Positions 17,093 to 24,575 of a stretch of 64,000 nucleotides of DNA are shown here, piece after piece. Position numbers and translations under genes: made by a program. The stretch lies in NCBI RefSeq assembly GCF_028751195.1, contig NZ_CP066784.1:124001-188000 (forward strand). Direction: 5' to 3'. Each line of letters begins with the position of its first letter. The stretch's first letter is position 1. Under the pieces are notes generated by a model that saw nothing but the letters and a program-made list of their open reading frames with translations, ran no database searches and was not told where the DNA came from. Origin of the DNA: Alicyclobacillus sp. ALC3. Its GTDB lineage: Bacteria; Bacillota; Bacilli; Alicyclobacillales; Alicyclobacillaceae.

Positions 17093-18387
17093 GGCTGTAC
17101 CTCCGTCGAAGTCGCAATAGCCCTGTCGTAATCGGACTGACCAAAACGAGTCGCTTGCCGGCGGTCCATTTCGACAGTCACTTTCATCTCCCCAGCTTCG
17201 TTTGCTTCTGCACAGATCACGCGCCCTTGACGAGCTACGTCTGCCCAAAAAACCTCCGAATCTTGAGGGCCAGACAGTGTCACTCGAACCGGGTCAAGGC
17301 CCAGAACCGCGTCGACGGCGCTGTACAGCTCAGCCATTCCATCCCCTGTTCGCGCAGAGCCGTAGACTGTGACCGCAGCGTGGCGGTCCGGAGGTGGAGC
17401 CTGTCCCACGCGGTCGAGTTTGTTGTAGAACGTAATAATCGGCTTTCCGTCTGCCCCGAGCTCGCGCAGGACATGATATGTCGTGTCTGCGCGAGCTGCA
17501 GTATCAACGCTTGCGTCTAGGACATGGACAACGACATCTGCCGCCACCACTTCCTCCAGCGTCGCCCGAAACGCGTCGATGAGCAAGTGCGGCAGGTCCT
17601 GCACAAAGCCGACCGTGTCCAGCAGAACCAGTTCCCCAGTCCGTCCGGCACGGACACGTCGAGCCAATGGGTCAAGGGTGTCGAACAGCCGCGCATCGCC
17701 TCGTGCTGATGCGCTCCCTGCGCGATCGCTCAGCCAGCGCCCCAAAACTGTGGTCTTCCCGGCATTTGTATAGCCGACGAGGGCGACCGTCGGAACGTTA
17801 GATGCCCGGCGTTTGCGCTGCTCTGCGCGCTTTGACTTCGCTTCCCGCAACTGGGATTTCAAGTGGGAGATGCGGTCGCGAATGCGCCGACGGTCGACCT
17901 CGAGCCGCGTTTCACCAGGTCCTCTGGTGCCAATGCCGCCGCCAAGGCGCGACATCTGCACGCCTCGCCCGGTCAACCGCGGCAACAGGTATTGAAGCTG
18001 TGCCACCTCCACTTGCAGGCGTCCAACCTTGGACTGTGCTCGCTGCGCAAAGATATCGAGAATCAGCTGTGTCCTATCGATTACACGACATCCCATCCGG
18101 TCGGATAGGTTCCTGATTTGCGCTGGACTAAGTTCACCGTCAAAGATGACCAGCGACACCTCGTCAACTTCAACCGCTTCGGCCATCTCCAAGATTTTCC
18201 CGCTGCCAAGATACAGAGCTCCGTCCGGTTCTGGGCGTTCCTGAACAAATACGCGGACAACTTCGCCGCCGGCTGCGTCAGTGAGCCCTTGCAGCTCGTC
18301 TGTTCGTTCTTGTAACACCTCAGGATGTTCGCTCGGACGTTTTCGTACGCCGAGGATGACCCGGTCTGGGTCGGTAGGTCGTTTCAT
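17089..18387 (-). CDS. hflX: ribosome-associated GTPase HflX
   Basis: 432 residues. The N-terminal HflX domain (DELQGLTDAAGGEVV, GKILEMAEAVE, YLLPRL) is followed by the glycine-rich GGGIGTRGPGE and a GTPase domain with G1 GYTNAGKTT, G3 DTVGF and G4 NKLD. HflX splits stalled or hibernating 70S/100S ribosomes during stress. The ATG at 18387 has AAGGGGTG upstream. It overlaps the preceding 68-residue gene and the following ynbB gene by ATGA, so it sits in a fully coupled string. Confidence 0.94.
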   Translation of the reverse strand: MKRPTDPDRVILGVRKRPSEHPEVLQERTDELQGLTDAAGGEVVRVFVQERPEPDGALYLGSGKILEMAEAVEVDEVSLVIFDGELSPAQIRNLSDRMGCRVIDRTQLILDIFAQRAQSKVGRLQVEVAQLQYLLPRLTGRGVQMSRLGGGIGTRGPGETRLEVDRRRIRDRISHLKSQLREAKSKRAEQRKRRASNVPTVALVGYTNAGKTTVLGRWLSDRAGSASARGDARLFDTLDPLARRVRAGRTGELVLLDTVGFVQDLPHLLIDAFRATLEEVVAADVVVHVLDASVDTAARADTTYHVLRELGADGKPIITFYNKLDRVGQAPPPDRHAAVTVYGSARTGDGMAELYSAVDAVLGLDPVRVTLSGPQDSEVFWADVARQGRVICAEANEAGEMKVTVEMDRRQATRFGQSDYDRAIATSTEVQP

Positions 18388-18590
18388 CCGCTCACCCCTT
18401 CGTGCCACATTGTATCGCAGATTGGGCAGTGTCCCAACTCGTGCGCACAAGCTCGCAGTTCCAACGGCACCTTGGCTTTCGCTTTGCGCATGCCTTGGCG
18501 GTAGCCAACGCGCCGCCCCATCGCGTAGCCGCAGAGCAACACAATCGCCACCCCGCCGAGGATGAAGGCCAGCCACTGAGTCATTGTCAT
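18384..18590 (-). CDS. small membrane-anchored protein with Cys/His cluster
   Basis: 68 residues, not recognised. Residues ~6-25 form one membrane helix (WLAFILGGVAIVLLCGYAMG), followed by a basic stretch (RRVGYRQGMRKAKAK) that should face the cytoplasm and a C-terminal cluster C48-x-H50-x3-H54-C55-x2-C58-x4-H63 that could bind one metal ion. The frame starts within the TGA of the UbiA-like gene (ATGA) with AGGGGG eight bases before, and ends overlapping the hflX ATG (ATGA). This coupling on both sides makes it a genuine gene. Confidence 0.75.
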   Translation of the reverse strand: MTMTQWLAFILGGVAIVLLCGYAMGRRVGYRQGMRKAKAKVPLELRACAHELGHCPICDTMWHEGVSG

Positions 18591-19207
18591 ACGTCAATCC
18601 CCCTGTCGTCATCTGAAGCCTTCCACAGGTGCTTGGTCGTTAGTTCAGCAGCAACGGTCAACGCCGTGACGGCGACCAGTACGACTGCAGTCAAAGCTGC
18701 GTTGGTCAACACGGCAACGCACAGCGCGACCAGCGTTAGCAACAGTGTCTCGGCAAAACCGATCCGAGCGGCCAGATTGGTCTGCCCGGACTTGCTGTCA
18801 CCGGTCAGGTCCATCACGTCGTCCAGCCAATCGACGACAGCCATGATGGCGACCCCCCAGAGCGCCAATCTCCAGCCAACCAGACTGGCGGAGAGTGCAA
18901 GGGCAAGCGCGATCTCGACGTATGATGGAAGGCGTGACGGCAGTGGGTCGCGCCAAGTCGTAAACATCCCAACTGCGTAACTGCCAAAAAACACAGACAG
19001 CGCAAGTGCAGGGTCAAGGTCCACCGCGATGACGGCGAGCACCAGCGCATAAGGCAGCGTGGCGCGCCCGAGTTGATGGGCGAGTGTTTGACGCCCCCGT
19101 TCTAGGTCAAAGTTCACATCCAACGCGTCGTCCATTAACTTGATGGCTGCGCCCATCAAAAGTGCGCAACCAAGCCAGACCGCCCACTCATGCCAAACGC
19201 CAGACAT
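18587..19207 (-). CDS. compact UbiA-superfamily-like membrane protein
   Basis: 206 residues with about six or seven membrane helices. Two aspartate-rich segments resemble the UbiA prenyltransferase motifs: LMDDALDVNFD (D26, D27, D30, D34) and DWLDDVMDLTGDSKSG (D126-D137) followed by QTNLAARIG, like the 'GIKS-A' tail of UbiA motif 2. Normal UbiA enzymes have about 290 residues and nine helices; here the first motif starts at residue 25, so the first helix is missing. It may attach a prenyl chain to an unknown acceptor or be a derived binder. The ATG follows AGAGGTG and overlaps the upstream GTPase gene by 20 bases. Confidence 0.65.
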   Translation of the reverse strand: MSGVWHEWAVWLGCALLMGAAIKLMDDALDVNFDLERGRQTLAHQLGRATLPYALVLAVIAVDLDPALALSVFFGSYAVGMFTTWRDPLPSRLPSYVEIALALALSASLVGWRLALWGVAIMAVVDWLDDVMDLTGDSKSGQTNLAARIGFAETLLLTLVALCVAVLTNAALTAVVLVAVTALTVAAELTTKHLWKASDDDRGIDV

Positions 19208-19823
19208 GTTGCTTCACCTCTCGAAACCCATTCTGATGAAGGGCTGAGACAGGCACGACGCGGTGCCGAGTAAAGCGTTTGGAGAGCTCCCGATACCCTT
19301 GTTTTGCTCCTGGCAAATCCATCTTGTTTGCGAGGATCAAGTATCCGCGCTTGTGCTCGCCAAGTTCCGCGATTTGGTCGTCAAGCTCACTCCATCCACG
19401 CTCCTGACCTGCTCGGTTCGGCTTGCGCAAAGGCCCAACTTCACCAATTGCAGCAGCGTCAACCATGTGTAACACCACGTCCGCGTTGACAATCGCTCGC
19501 AGAGTCTGGGCCATGGCGCGCCGTAACTCGGCCTCGGGGTGAATTCCGTCGGTAAGCCCTGTCGTATCTGTAAGGAGAAACTGGCGCACGCCCTTTCCTC
19601 GCTCAAAATCCAGACACACGGACTGCAGGCAGCGCGTCTTATGGGGCAGTTCACCGGACAGAGTCTCGGCCGCCGACTTGGGCGACGTGCGGACGTGCTC
19701 GGTGCGTCCGTCCGTCCGCTCGACCAACCACGTCATTTCTCGAACCCCGATATACTGCGCGAAATAAATGCAAAACAATGTCTTTCCGACATTGGCCTTG
19801 CCTATCACGACACTGTGTCTCAT
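19188..19823 (-). CDS. small Ras-like GTPase of the spoVK-hflX operon
   Basis: 211 residues of P-loop GTPase: G1 GKANVGKT near the very N-terminus, a G3 segment LTDTTGL, and G4 NKMD. No further domain is present. The region around residues 30-75 that should include switch I is polar. I cannot assign it to Era, Der, Obg or another named family. The ATG at 19823 overlaps the spoVK TGA (ATGA), with a run of G as ribosome site; a GTG five codons upstream is less likely. Its place between spoVK and the UbiA-like gene suggests an accessory sporulation or membrane role, which is inference. Confidence 0.75.
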   Translation of the reverse strand: MRHSVVIGKANVGKTLFCIYFAQYIGVREMTWLVERTDGRTEHVRTSPKSAAETLSGELPHKTRCLQSVCLDFERGKGVRQFLLTDTTGLTDGIHPEAELRRAMAQTLRAIVNADVVLHMVDAAAIGEVGPLRKPNRAGQERGWSELDDQIAELGEHKRGYLILANKMDLPGAKQGYRELSKRFTRHRVVPVSALHQNGFREVKQHVWRLA

Positions 19824-20797
19824 ACGGTTCCCCCCCACACTAGGTCTGCAGCTTCGAGGGTAACCATGGCTTCACGGCTTGGGTCCGGTGCGTCAAACAA
19901 CCGCAAGGCATGCTGTCGAATTGTTGCTTCGAGCATGTTGCGCACCCAGCGCGCGTTGCTGAACGCAGAACTGCGCAGCGTATCCGTGCGCAACCGCTGC
20001 AACTCATGTCGCAACTTGGCCTCCGCTTCCACGCTGAATCGATACTGGCGTTCAGTCGCCATTTGTCTGGCAATACCCAGGAGAGCCGTCACCGAGTAGT
20101 CAGGAAACTTCAAATGAATCGGGAATCTGCTCGGCAGTCCAGGATTAGTCGAGAGAAACCATTCCATTTCATCTTCATAACCCGCGATAATCGCGATGAA
20201 CTGGTTCCGGTAGTCCTCCATGCCTTTCACGAGGCAGTCGATGGCTTCTCGACCAAAGTCCTTTTCTCCGCCCCGCGCTAGCGAATACGCTTCGTCAATA
20301 AAGAGCACGCCACCGAGTGCCGATTTGATATGCTCGCGCGTCTTCTGCGCCGTGTGGCCGATGTACTCACCAACGAGGTCTGCCCGCTCGACTTCCACCA
20401 GGTGGCCTTTGGAGAGCAGCCCACACTCGTGAAAAAGACTTGCAAGGAGCCTCGCTACCGTGGTTTTTCCTGTTCCTGGATTGCCCGTAAACACCATGTG
20501 CAGAACGACCGGTTCCGTCTTCAAGTGCGACTGCCGACGTCGCTCCTGCATATACAGAAAGGCGAAAACCTGCCGAACTGTTGACTTCACTTCTTCCAAC
20601 CCGACCAATGCATCTAAGTCCCCAAGCAGCGCGGACAGACGCTGTTTGGTGATTCGTGGCGTTGTGTCAGCAGTTCGTTGCGACGTGCCGTTCAGTAGGG
20701 ACAACGCCTCCGCGAGCGCAATCTGCCCTTCTTGATAGTCCCGTATCACGTCGTTTCGCTGCGACCTCGGAATCGGTGTTTTTGGCCCTGTCCGCAA
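19820..20797 (-). CDS. spoVK: stage V sporulation protein K, AAA+ ATPase
   Basis: 325 residues. A short N-terminal region precedes one CbxX/CfxQ-type AAA+ domain: Walker A GNPGTGKTT, Walker B GGVLFIDEAYSL, sensor and arginine-finger region NPGLPSRFP. SpoVK is a mother-cell protein required for late spore maturation in B. subtilis, where it also lies just before hflX. The start is TTG, supported by GAGGTGAT five bases upstream. It heads a string of six genes joined by overlaps down to ynbB. Confidence 0.93.
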   Translation of the reverse strand: MRTGPKTPIPRSQRNDVIRDYQEGQIALAEALSLLNGTSQRTADTTPRITKQRLSALLGDLDALVGLEEVKSTVRQVFAFLYMQERRRQSHLKTEPVVLHMVFTGNPGTGKTTVARLLASLFHECGLLSKGHLVEVERADLVGEYIGHTAQKTREHIKSALGGVLFIDEAYSLARGGEKDFGREAIDCLVKGMEDYRNQFIAIIAGYEDEMEWFLSTNPGLPSRFPIHLKFPDYSVTALLGIARQMATERQYRFSVEAEAKLRHELQRLRTDTLRSSAFSNARWVRNMLEATIRQHALRLFDAPDPSREAMVTLEAADLVWGGTV

Positions 20798-20927
20798 CGA
20801 CTATCACCTCGACCTCTGGAACGTGGCTTACGCGAGTAGGCGAGTGGTTGATTCCCTCTTGACATCTCCCAAATGTCTCGCGCAGTACCCTAACCTATGC
20901 AGAGACTCGAAACTGGGTGATCGCCTA

Positions 20928-20957
20928 GCAGGCGGGCCTCTGCCGGGGCCCGCCTGC
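20928..20957 (-). terminator. hairpin after the germination gene
   Basis: GCAGGCGGGC and GCCCGCCTGC form a perfect 10-base stem with a 10-base loop, 23 bases after the stop at 20980. The minus-strand exit lacks a T run, so termination may be weak and spoVK could receive read-through. Confidence 0.5.
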
Positions 20958-20979
20958 TTTAGTCGTTGTTCTCAGTGAG

Positions 20980-22485
20980 CTACGCTTTCGAGCGCCGACG
21001 CAGAATATCCGGAATTCCATGAAGGTCCTCCGACGGTCGTCGCATCACAATGTCGTCCAATCCATCGCGCCAGCGAAACGGCAGGAGCGGCCAGAAGTAA
21101 GGCACCCCAAACGAGCGCGTGAAGATGAGCAACAACAACCATGACCCGGCACCGATCACGAACCCAAGTGTGCCTAATACCGCAGTCCAACCAAGTATCC
21201 ACATGCGACTGATCTGATTTGCGCTGCCGAGTTCGAAGGATGACGTCGCGTACTGCGAAATCACAACGAACCCCATGTACACCAACACTTCTGGTTGCAA
21301 CAACTGAATCTTCGAGGCGAACTGGCTGAACAACAGGGCGGCCACGATGCTGACTGATGAGCCAAGTATGCTCGGGGTGTTTAAAATCGCAAGGCGGAGC
21401 ATATCGAGGGCGATTTCGGCAACCAACAGCTCCGCCCACAGCGGCAATGGGTCACCGTGTTGTGCGATGAAGAAACTGAGTGCCTTTGGGACGGATTGCG
21501 GATAGTCATTGACCAACAGAAACAGTCCCGGCAGAAATATGCTGACTAACACAGAGACCAAGATAACCCACCGCAGATATGTACCGACAAGCGGATACGA
21601 GTGATACTCCTGTGGGTTTTGCAGGTGTTGAAAGAACGTCACGGGCGCAATGATGACCTCGGCGGTCGTGTCGAGGACAATCACGATTTGCCCTTCGAGA
21701 AGCGCTGCGGACGCGATGTCGGGACGTTCGGTGTAACGCACAATCGGGTACGGGTTCCATTTGACGTGGCCGATGATATCTGTAAGTTGTTGCTCTCCCA
21801 TTGTCATCGAGTCGGACTGCACAGACTTCAGGCGCTGCCTGATCTCGTTAACGCGTTGTGGGTCGGCCACATCCTTCAGGTACATCAAACTGACGTCCGT
21901 CTGCGAGCGTTTGCCGATCTGCATCAATTCAACGCGCAGGCGGGGGTCACGCAGTCGTCGGCGAATCAGCGCTGTATTCATCAACATTGTCTCTGTGAAG
22001 CCATCGTGAGGTCCACGCACGACGTGTTCTGTCGTTGGCAGCGTGATGCTGCGCATGGGATAGATACGGGTGTCGATCAACAGCGCTTGGTCAAACCCCT
22101 CAAGAAAAGTAATCAAGGGACCAGACAGAATGAACCGAATGGCGTCAGCCATTTTCGGCACTGGCTGCACCTGAACAAACGCAATGTGTTTGTTCAAATA
22201 GTCGATGAGTTCATCGAGCGTGAACGACTCTTGGTGTTGCTGTTTAAACGTCACCACGTTCGCTTGCAGGTTTTCCAGAATCAACACCATGTTCATCGTC
22301 AGGAAAAATCCGTTGGTGACGTACGACACCATCTTTATATCCCCGAACTCAAACGGTTTCGCAAGGATATCCCAGCTCGTACCGATGCCAATCAGGTCGT
22401 TCACATAGTCCACGTTGTCTTGCAAATGCGCGGAAATCGCGTGCTCCGCGACACCTGTTGGCGCAGAGCCTGCACGCTGGTGCAC
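20980..22485 (-). CDS. spore germination protein of the GerA/SpoVAF family
   Basis: 501 residues. A hydrophilic N-terminal half (~1-270) of the GerA type (PEHVVRGPHDGF-like segment TEHVVRGPHDGFTE, then IRRRLRDPRL) is followed by about five membrane helices (~285-465). The C-terminal FGVPYFWPLLPF resembles SpoVAF more than GerAA. GerA A-subunits sit in the spore inner membrane and respond to nutrients; SpoVAF modulates channel activity. No B or C subunit gene is adjacent, which fits an orphan SpoVAF-like protein. GTG start with AAGGAGGGG upstream. No forespore sigma-G promoter was recognised. Confidence 0.88.
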   Translation of the reverse strand: MHQRAGSAPTGVAEHAISAHLQDNVDYVNDLIGIGTSWDILAKPFEFGDIKMVSYVTNGFFLTMNMVLILENLQANVVTFKQQHQESFTLDELIDYLNKHIAFVQVQPVPKMADAIRFILSGPLITFLEGFDQALLIDTRIYPMRSITLPTTEHVVRGPHDGFTETMLMNTALIRRRLRDPRLRVELMQIGKRSQTDVSLMYLKDVADPQRVNEIRQRLKSVQSDSMTMGEQQLTDIIGHVKWNPYPIVRYTERPDIASAALLEGQIVIVLDTTAEVIIAPVTFFQHLQNPQEYHSYPLVGTYLRWVILVSVLVSIFLPGLFLLVNDYPQSVPKALSFFIAQHGDPLPLWAELLVAEIALDMLRLAILNTPSILGSSVSIVAALLFSQFASKIQLLQPEVLVYMGFVVISQYATSSFELGSANQISRMWILGWTAVLGTLGFVIGAGSWLLLLIFTRSFGVPYFWPLLPFRWRDGLDDIVMRRPSEDLHGIPDILRRRSKA

Positions 22486-22586
22486 AGCAACCCCTCCTTG
22501 AAGTGACTCCGTTTACTCTTCCCCGACGGTTCACCTTGCGATACCTCATTCAGGACAGACGCTGCAAAAAAGGAATCCGCGGACAT

Positions 22587-22620
22587 AAAAAAGAATTGCC
22601 CTGAGAGACCAGGACAACTC
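22587..22620 (-). terminator. terminator after tRNA-Ser
   Basis: Minus-strand stem GAGTTGTCCTG / CAGGGCAATTC with a six-base loop, followed by TTTTTT. It lies 11 bases past the tRNA-Ser end. Confidence 0.88.
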
Positions 22621-22630
22621 TTTTGTCTGG

Positions 22631-22720
22631 CGGAGTGAGACGGATTCGAACCGTCGATACGCGATTAAGCGTATACTCGCTTAGCAGGCGAGCGCCTTCG
22701 ACCAACTCGGCCATCACTCC
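22631..22720 (-). tRNA. tRNA-Ser (GCT)
   Basis: Acceptor GGAGTGA/TCACTCC, long variable arm, T loop GGTTCGAATCC and anticodon loop CTGCTAA. The CCA end is not encoded, unlike in the ten tRNAs upstream. Confidence 0.95.
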
Positions 22721-23070
22721 ACGTGTTTTGGATGGTGCGCCTCCAAAATCGTGCTCACACATCATACCATCGTTGTGTCCTTCTGTGCAACCTATTTGAA
22801 TGAGAAAAACCTGTCGCCCACCTCCCCGTGTCACCAGTTCTCCCACACGGATGGCATTCGACGGCGGCGCGAATTGAGCACGTCGAGTCGCTCAGAAAGT
22901 TCACGCCGAGAATACTCGGTTCGCCGCGGTTCGCCAACAAGCTCCGGGCTACTCTGTCGAAGACTGTCCATGACTCGAGTGAAAATGCCGACCGCTGTCT
23001 ACACACTCGCTTGATAGCCGACGTTGACATCAACCACTCCGAAGAAATTGCACGTGATGGCTCCTCCGCA
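22721..23070. other. about 350-base gap within the tRNA locus
   Basis: No convincing gene. A 46-codon minus-strand frame (22831-22971, MDSLRQSSPELV..., very Arg-rich, ending MPSVWENW) has no ribosome site and is only a weak candidate. Longer frames in this stretch have atypical composition. The promoter for tRNA-Ser is probably here but was not identified. Confidence 0.4.
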
Positions 23071-23113
23071 AAACAAAAAGCCCTTGTAGGAGGCACCTTC
23101 ATGCCCTACAAGG
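23071..23113 (-). terminator. terminator after the main tRNA cluster
   Basis: Minus strand CCTTGTAGG / CCTACAAGG stem followed by GCTTTTTGTTTTG, eight bases past tRNA-Val. It separates the ten-tRNA transcript from tRNA-Ser. Confidence 0.85.
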
Positions 23114-23120
23114 ACTTCGC

Positions 23121-23196
23121 TGGTGGGCGGTAACGGGCTCGAACCGCTGACCCCCTGCTTGTAAGGCAGGTGCTCTCCCAACTGAGCTAACCGCCC
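23121..23196 (-). tRNA. tRNA-Val (TAC)
   Basis: Acceptor GGGCGGT/ACCGCCC, anticodon loop CTTACAA, T loop GGTTCGAGCC, encoded CCA. Last gene of the ten-tRNA string. Confidence 0.96.
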
Positions 23197-23222
23197 ATTG
23201 TGATTGTTCACATATAACACTG

Positions 23223-23298
23223 TGGAGCTCCCAATCGGATTCGAACCGATGACCTCATCCTTACCATGGATGCGCTCTGCCGACTGAGCTATGGGAGC
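23223..23298 (-). tRNA. tRNA-Thr (GGT)
   Basis: Acceptor GCTCCCA/TGGGAGC, anticodon loop ATGGTAA, encoded CCA. One of two tRNA-Thr genes in the cluster. Confidence 0.96.
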
Positions 23299-23299
23299 A

Positions 23300-23374
23300 T
23301 GGCTCCCCGAGTAGGATTCGAACCTACGACCCTCCGGTTAACAGCCGGATGCTCTACCGCTGAGCTATCGAGGA
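23300..23374 (-). tRNA. tRNA-Asn (GTT)
   Basis: Acceptor TCCTCGA/TCGGGGA with one G-T pair, anticodon loop CTGTTAA, discriminator G, encoded CCA. Only one base separates it from tRNA-Thr(GGT). Confidence 0.96.
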
Positions 23375-23385
23375 ATAAATTCATG

Positions 23386-23460
23386 TGGTGGAGGTAGTCG
23401 GATTCGAACCGACGGCCCCCTGCGTGCAAGGCAGGTGCTCTCCCACTGAGCTATACCCCC
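23386..23460 (-). tRNA. tRNA-Ala (TGC)
   Basis: Acceptor GGGGGTA/TACCTCC with a G-T pair at position 3-70, the alanine identity element. Anticodon loop CTTGCAC, encoded CCA. Confidence 0.95.
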
Positions 23461-23505
23461 ATGAACTTACTGCGTGCTTGCCATTCCTGCCCTTGCAGGA
23501 ATCAC

Positions 23506-23582
23506 TGGTCGGAGCAGCGGGATTCGAACCCACGACCTCCTGCTCCCAAGGCAGGCGCGCTACCAAGCTGCGCTATGCTCCG
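23506..23582 (-). tRNA. tRNA-Pro (TGG)
   Basis: Acceptor CGGAGCA/TGCTCCG, anticodon loop CTTGGGA, encoded CCA. Confidence 0.96.
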
Positions 23583-23612
23583 ATGATACCTGCATGTCCA
23601 CCACAACCAGGA

Positions 23613-23687
23613 TGGCTGGGGAGGAAGGAATCGAACCTTCGCGTGACGGAGTCAAAGTCCGTTGCCTTACCGCTTGGCTACTCCCCA
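23613..23687 (-). tRNA. tRNA-Gln (TTG)
   Basis: Acceptor TGGGGAG/CTCCCCA, anticodon loop CTTTGAC, encoded CCA. Confidence 0.96.
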
Positions 23688-23690
23688 ACA

Positions 23691-23767
23691 TGGGGTGAGT
23701 GATGGGAATTGAACCCACGAATGCCGGAATCACAATCCGGTGCGTTAACCACTTCGCCACACTCACC
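23691..23767 (-). tRNA. tRNA-His (GTG)
   Basis: Acceptor GTGAGTG/CACTCAC with an encoded G at -1 opposite discriminator C, the histidine identity pair. Anticodon loop TTGTGAT, encoded CCA. Confidence 0.96.
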
Positions 23768-23768
23768 A

Positions 23769-23844
23769 TGGCAGGGGCGGCAGGATTCGAACCCACGACA
23801 TGCGGTTTTGGAGACCGCCGTTCTACCAGCTGAACTACGCCCCT
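23769..23844 (-). tRNA. tRNA-Trp (CCA)
   Basis: Acceptor AGGGGCG/CGCCCCT, anticodon loop CTCCAAA, discriminator G, encoded CCA end. It starts one base from tRNA-His. Confidence 0.96.
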
Positions 23845-23909
23845 ATCATTCCCGCTCGAAGAGCGGGTGTCGCCGAGGGATGCAACGGCTGTAGTCAATA
23901 ACCTACAGG

Positions 23910-23993
<84 letters not shown>

Positions 23994-24002
23994 GCAAAAT
24001 CC

Positions 24003-24078
<76 letters not shown>

Positions 24079-24105
24079 ACCCTAGCCATCAGCGACAAGA
24101 GATAA

Positions 24106-24133
24106 CTTATCACACTGAAATCCGCGTTGTCAA
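24106..24133 (-). promoter_or_regulatory. promoter of the tRNA cluster
   Basis: -35 TTGACA (24128-24133), 16-base spacer, -10 GATAAG (24106-24111) preceded by TGT as an extended -10. It lies about 28 bases before tRNA-Thr(TGT). Confidence 0.6.
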
Positions 24134-24146
24134 CGCCGATTTTCAG
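24115..24146. repeat. imperfect inverted repeat over the tRNA promoter
   Basis: On the plus strand CTGAAATCCGCGTT and AACGCCGATTTTCAG can pair around GTC with one mismatch and a bulge. It lies 35 bases after the hfq stop and includes the tRNA-cluster -35. It may be the hfq terminator stem, although no T run follows. Confidence 0.4.
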
Positions 24147-24180
24147 GGCATTGTGACAGGTATTTCTTGGCTCTGATTCG

Positions 24181-24432
24181 TTACTCGCCTTTCTCCTCGT
24201 CGACAACCTCTGGGTTCAGAGCAACACTACGCATCGGAATGAAGGTGGAAATGGCATGCTTATAGACCATCTGTTGCTTGCCATCTGACTCCACCACGAT
24301 GGTAAAGTTGTCGAAAGCCTTGATCGAGCCACGGATTTGAAACCCGTTCACCAAGTACACGATAACTGGAATGCGGTCTTTTCGTACCTGGTTGAGAAAT
24401 GTGTCCTGAATATTAACAGGTTGCTTCGTCAT
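24181..24432 (-). CDS. hfq: RNA-binding protein Hfq
   Basis: 83 residues, a normal length for Bacilli. The Sm1 motif ([29 protein letters not shown]) and Sm2 motif with YKHAIST are intact. Hfq forms a hexameric ring that binds small RNAs and A-rich RNA. The ATG at 24432 has GGAGG eight bases upstream; a GTG five codons earlier is in frame but the shorter form matches homologues. It follows miaA, as in B. subtilis, but has its own promoter at 24493-24521. Confidence 0.96.
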   Translation of the reverse strand: MTKQPVNIQDTFLNQVRKDRIPVIVYLVNGFQIRGSIKAFDNFTIVVESDGKQQMVYKHAISTFIPMRSVALNPEVVDEEKGE

Positions 24433-24492
24433 ATCAGCAGCCTCCACTCACGGGGAATGCTGTTCCACTCCCCATCTCTATAGTGTCTCATA

Positions 24493-24521
24493 CATATATC
24501 CGTTTCTCAGACCTCTGTCAA
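24493..24521 (-). promoter_or_regulatory. hfq promoter
   Basis: -35 TTGACA (24516-24521), 17-base spacer, -10 TATATG (24493-24498), in the gap between miaA and hfq. Confidence 0.7.
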
Positions 24522-24575
24522 CCCCAAGCGGCAACACAGCCCTGACTGCGCAGCAACTGCAACGCACCGTCTACC

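Noticed and set aside
21601..22506. 301-codon plus-strand open frame
   Set aside because: It is antisense to the germination gene, has no ribosome site and shows odd His/Arg/Val-rich composition; a shadow of the coding frame on the other strand.
22755..23102. 115-codon minus-strand open frame in the tRNA gap
   Set aside because: No ribosome site, composition rich in Cys, Trp and Arg, and it would run through the terminator at 23071-23113.
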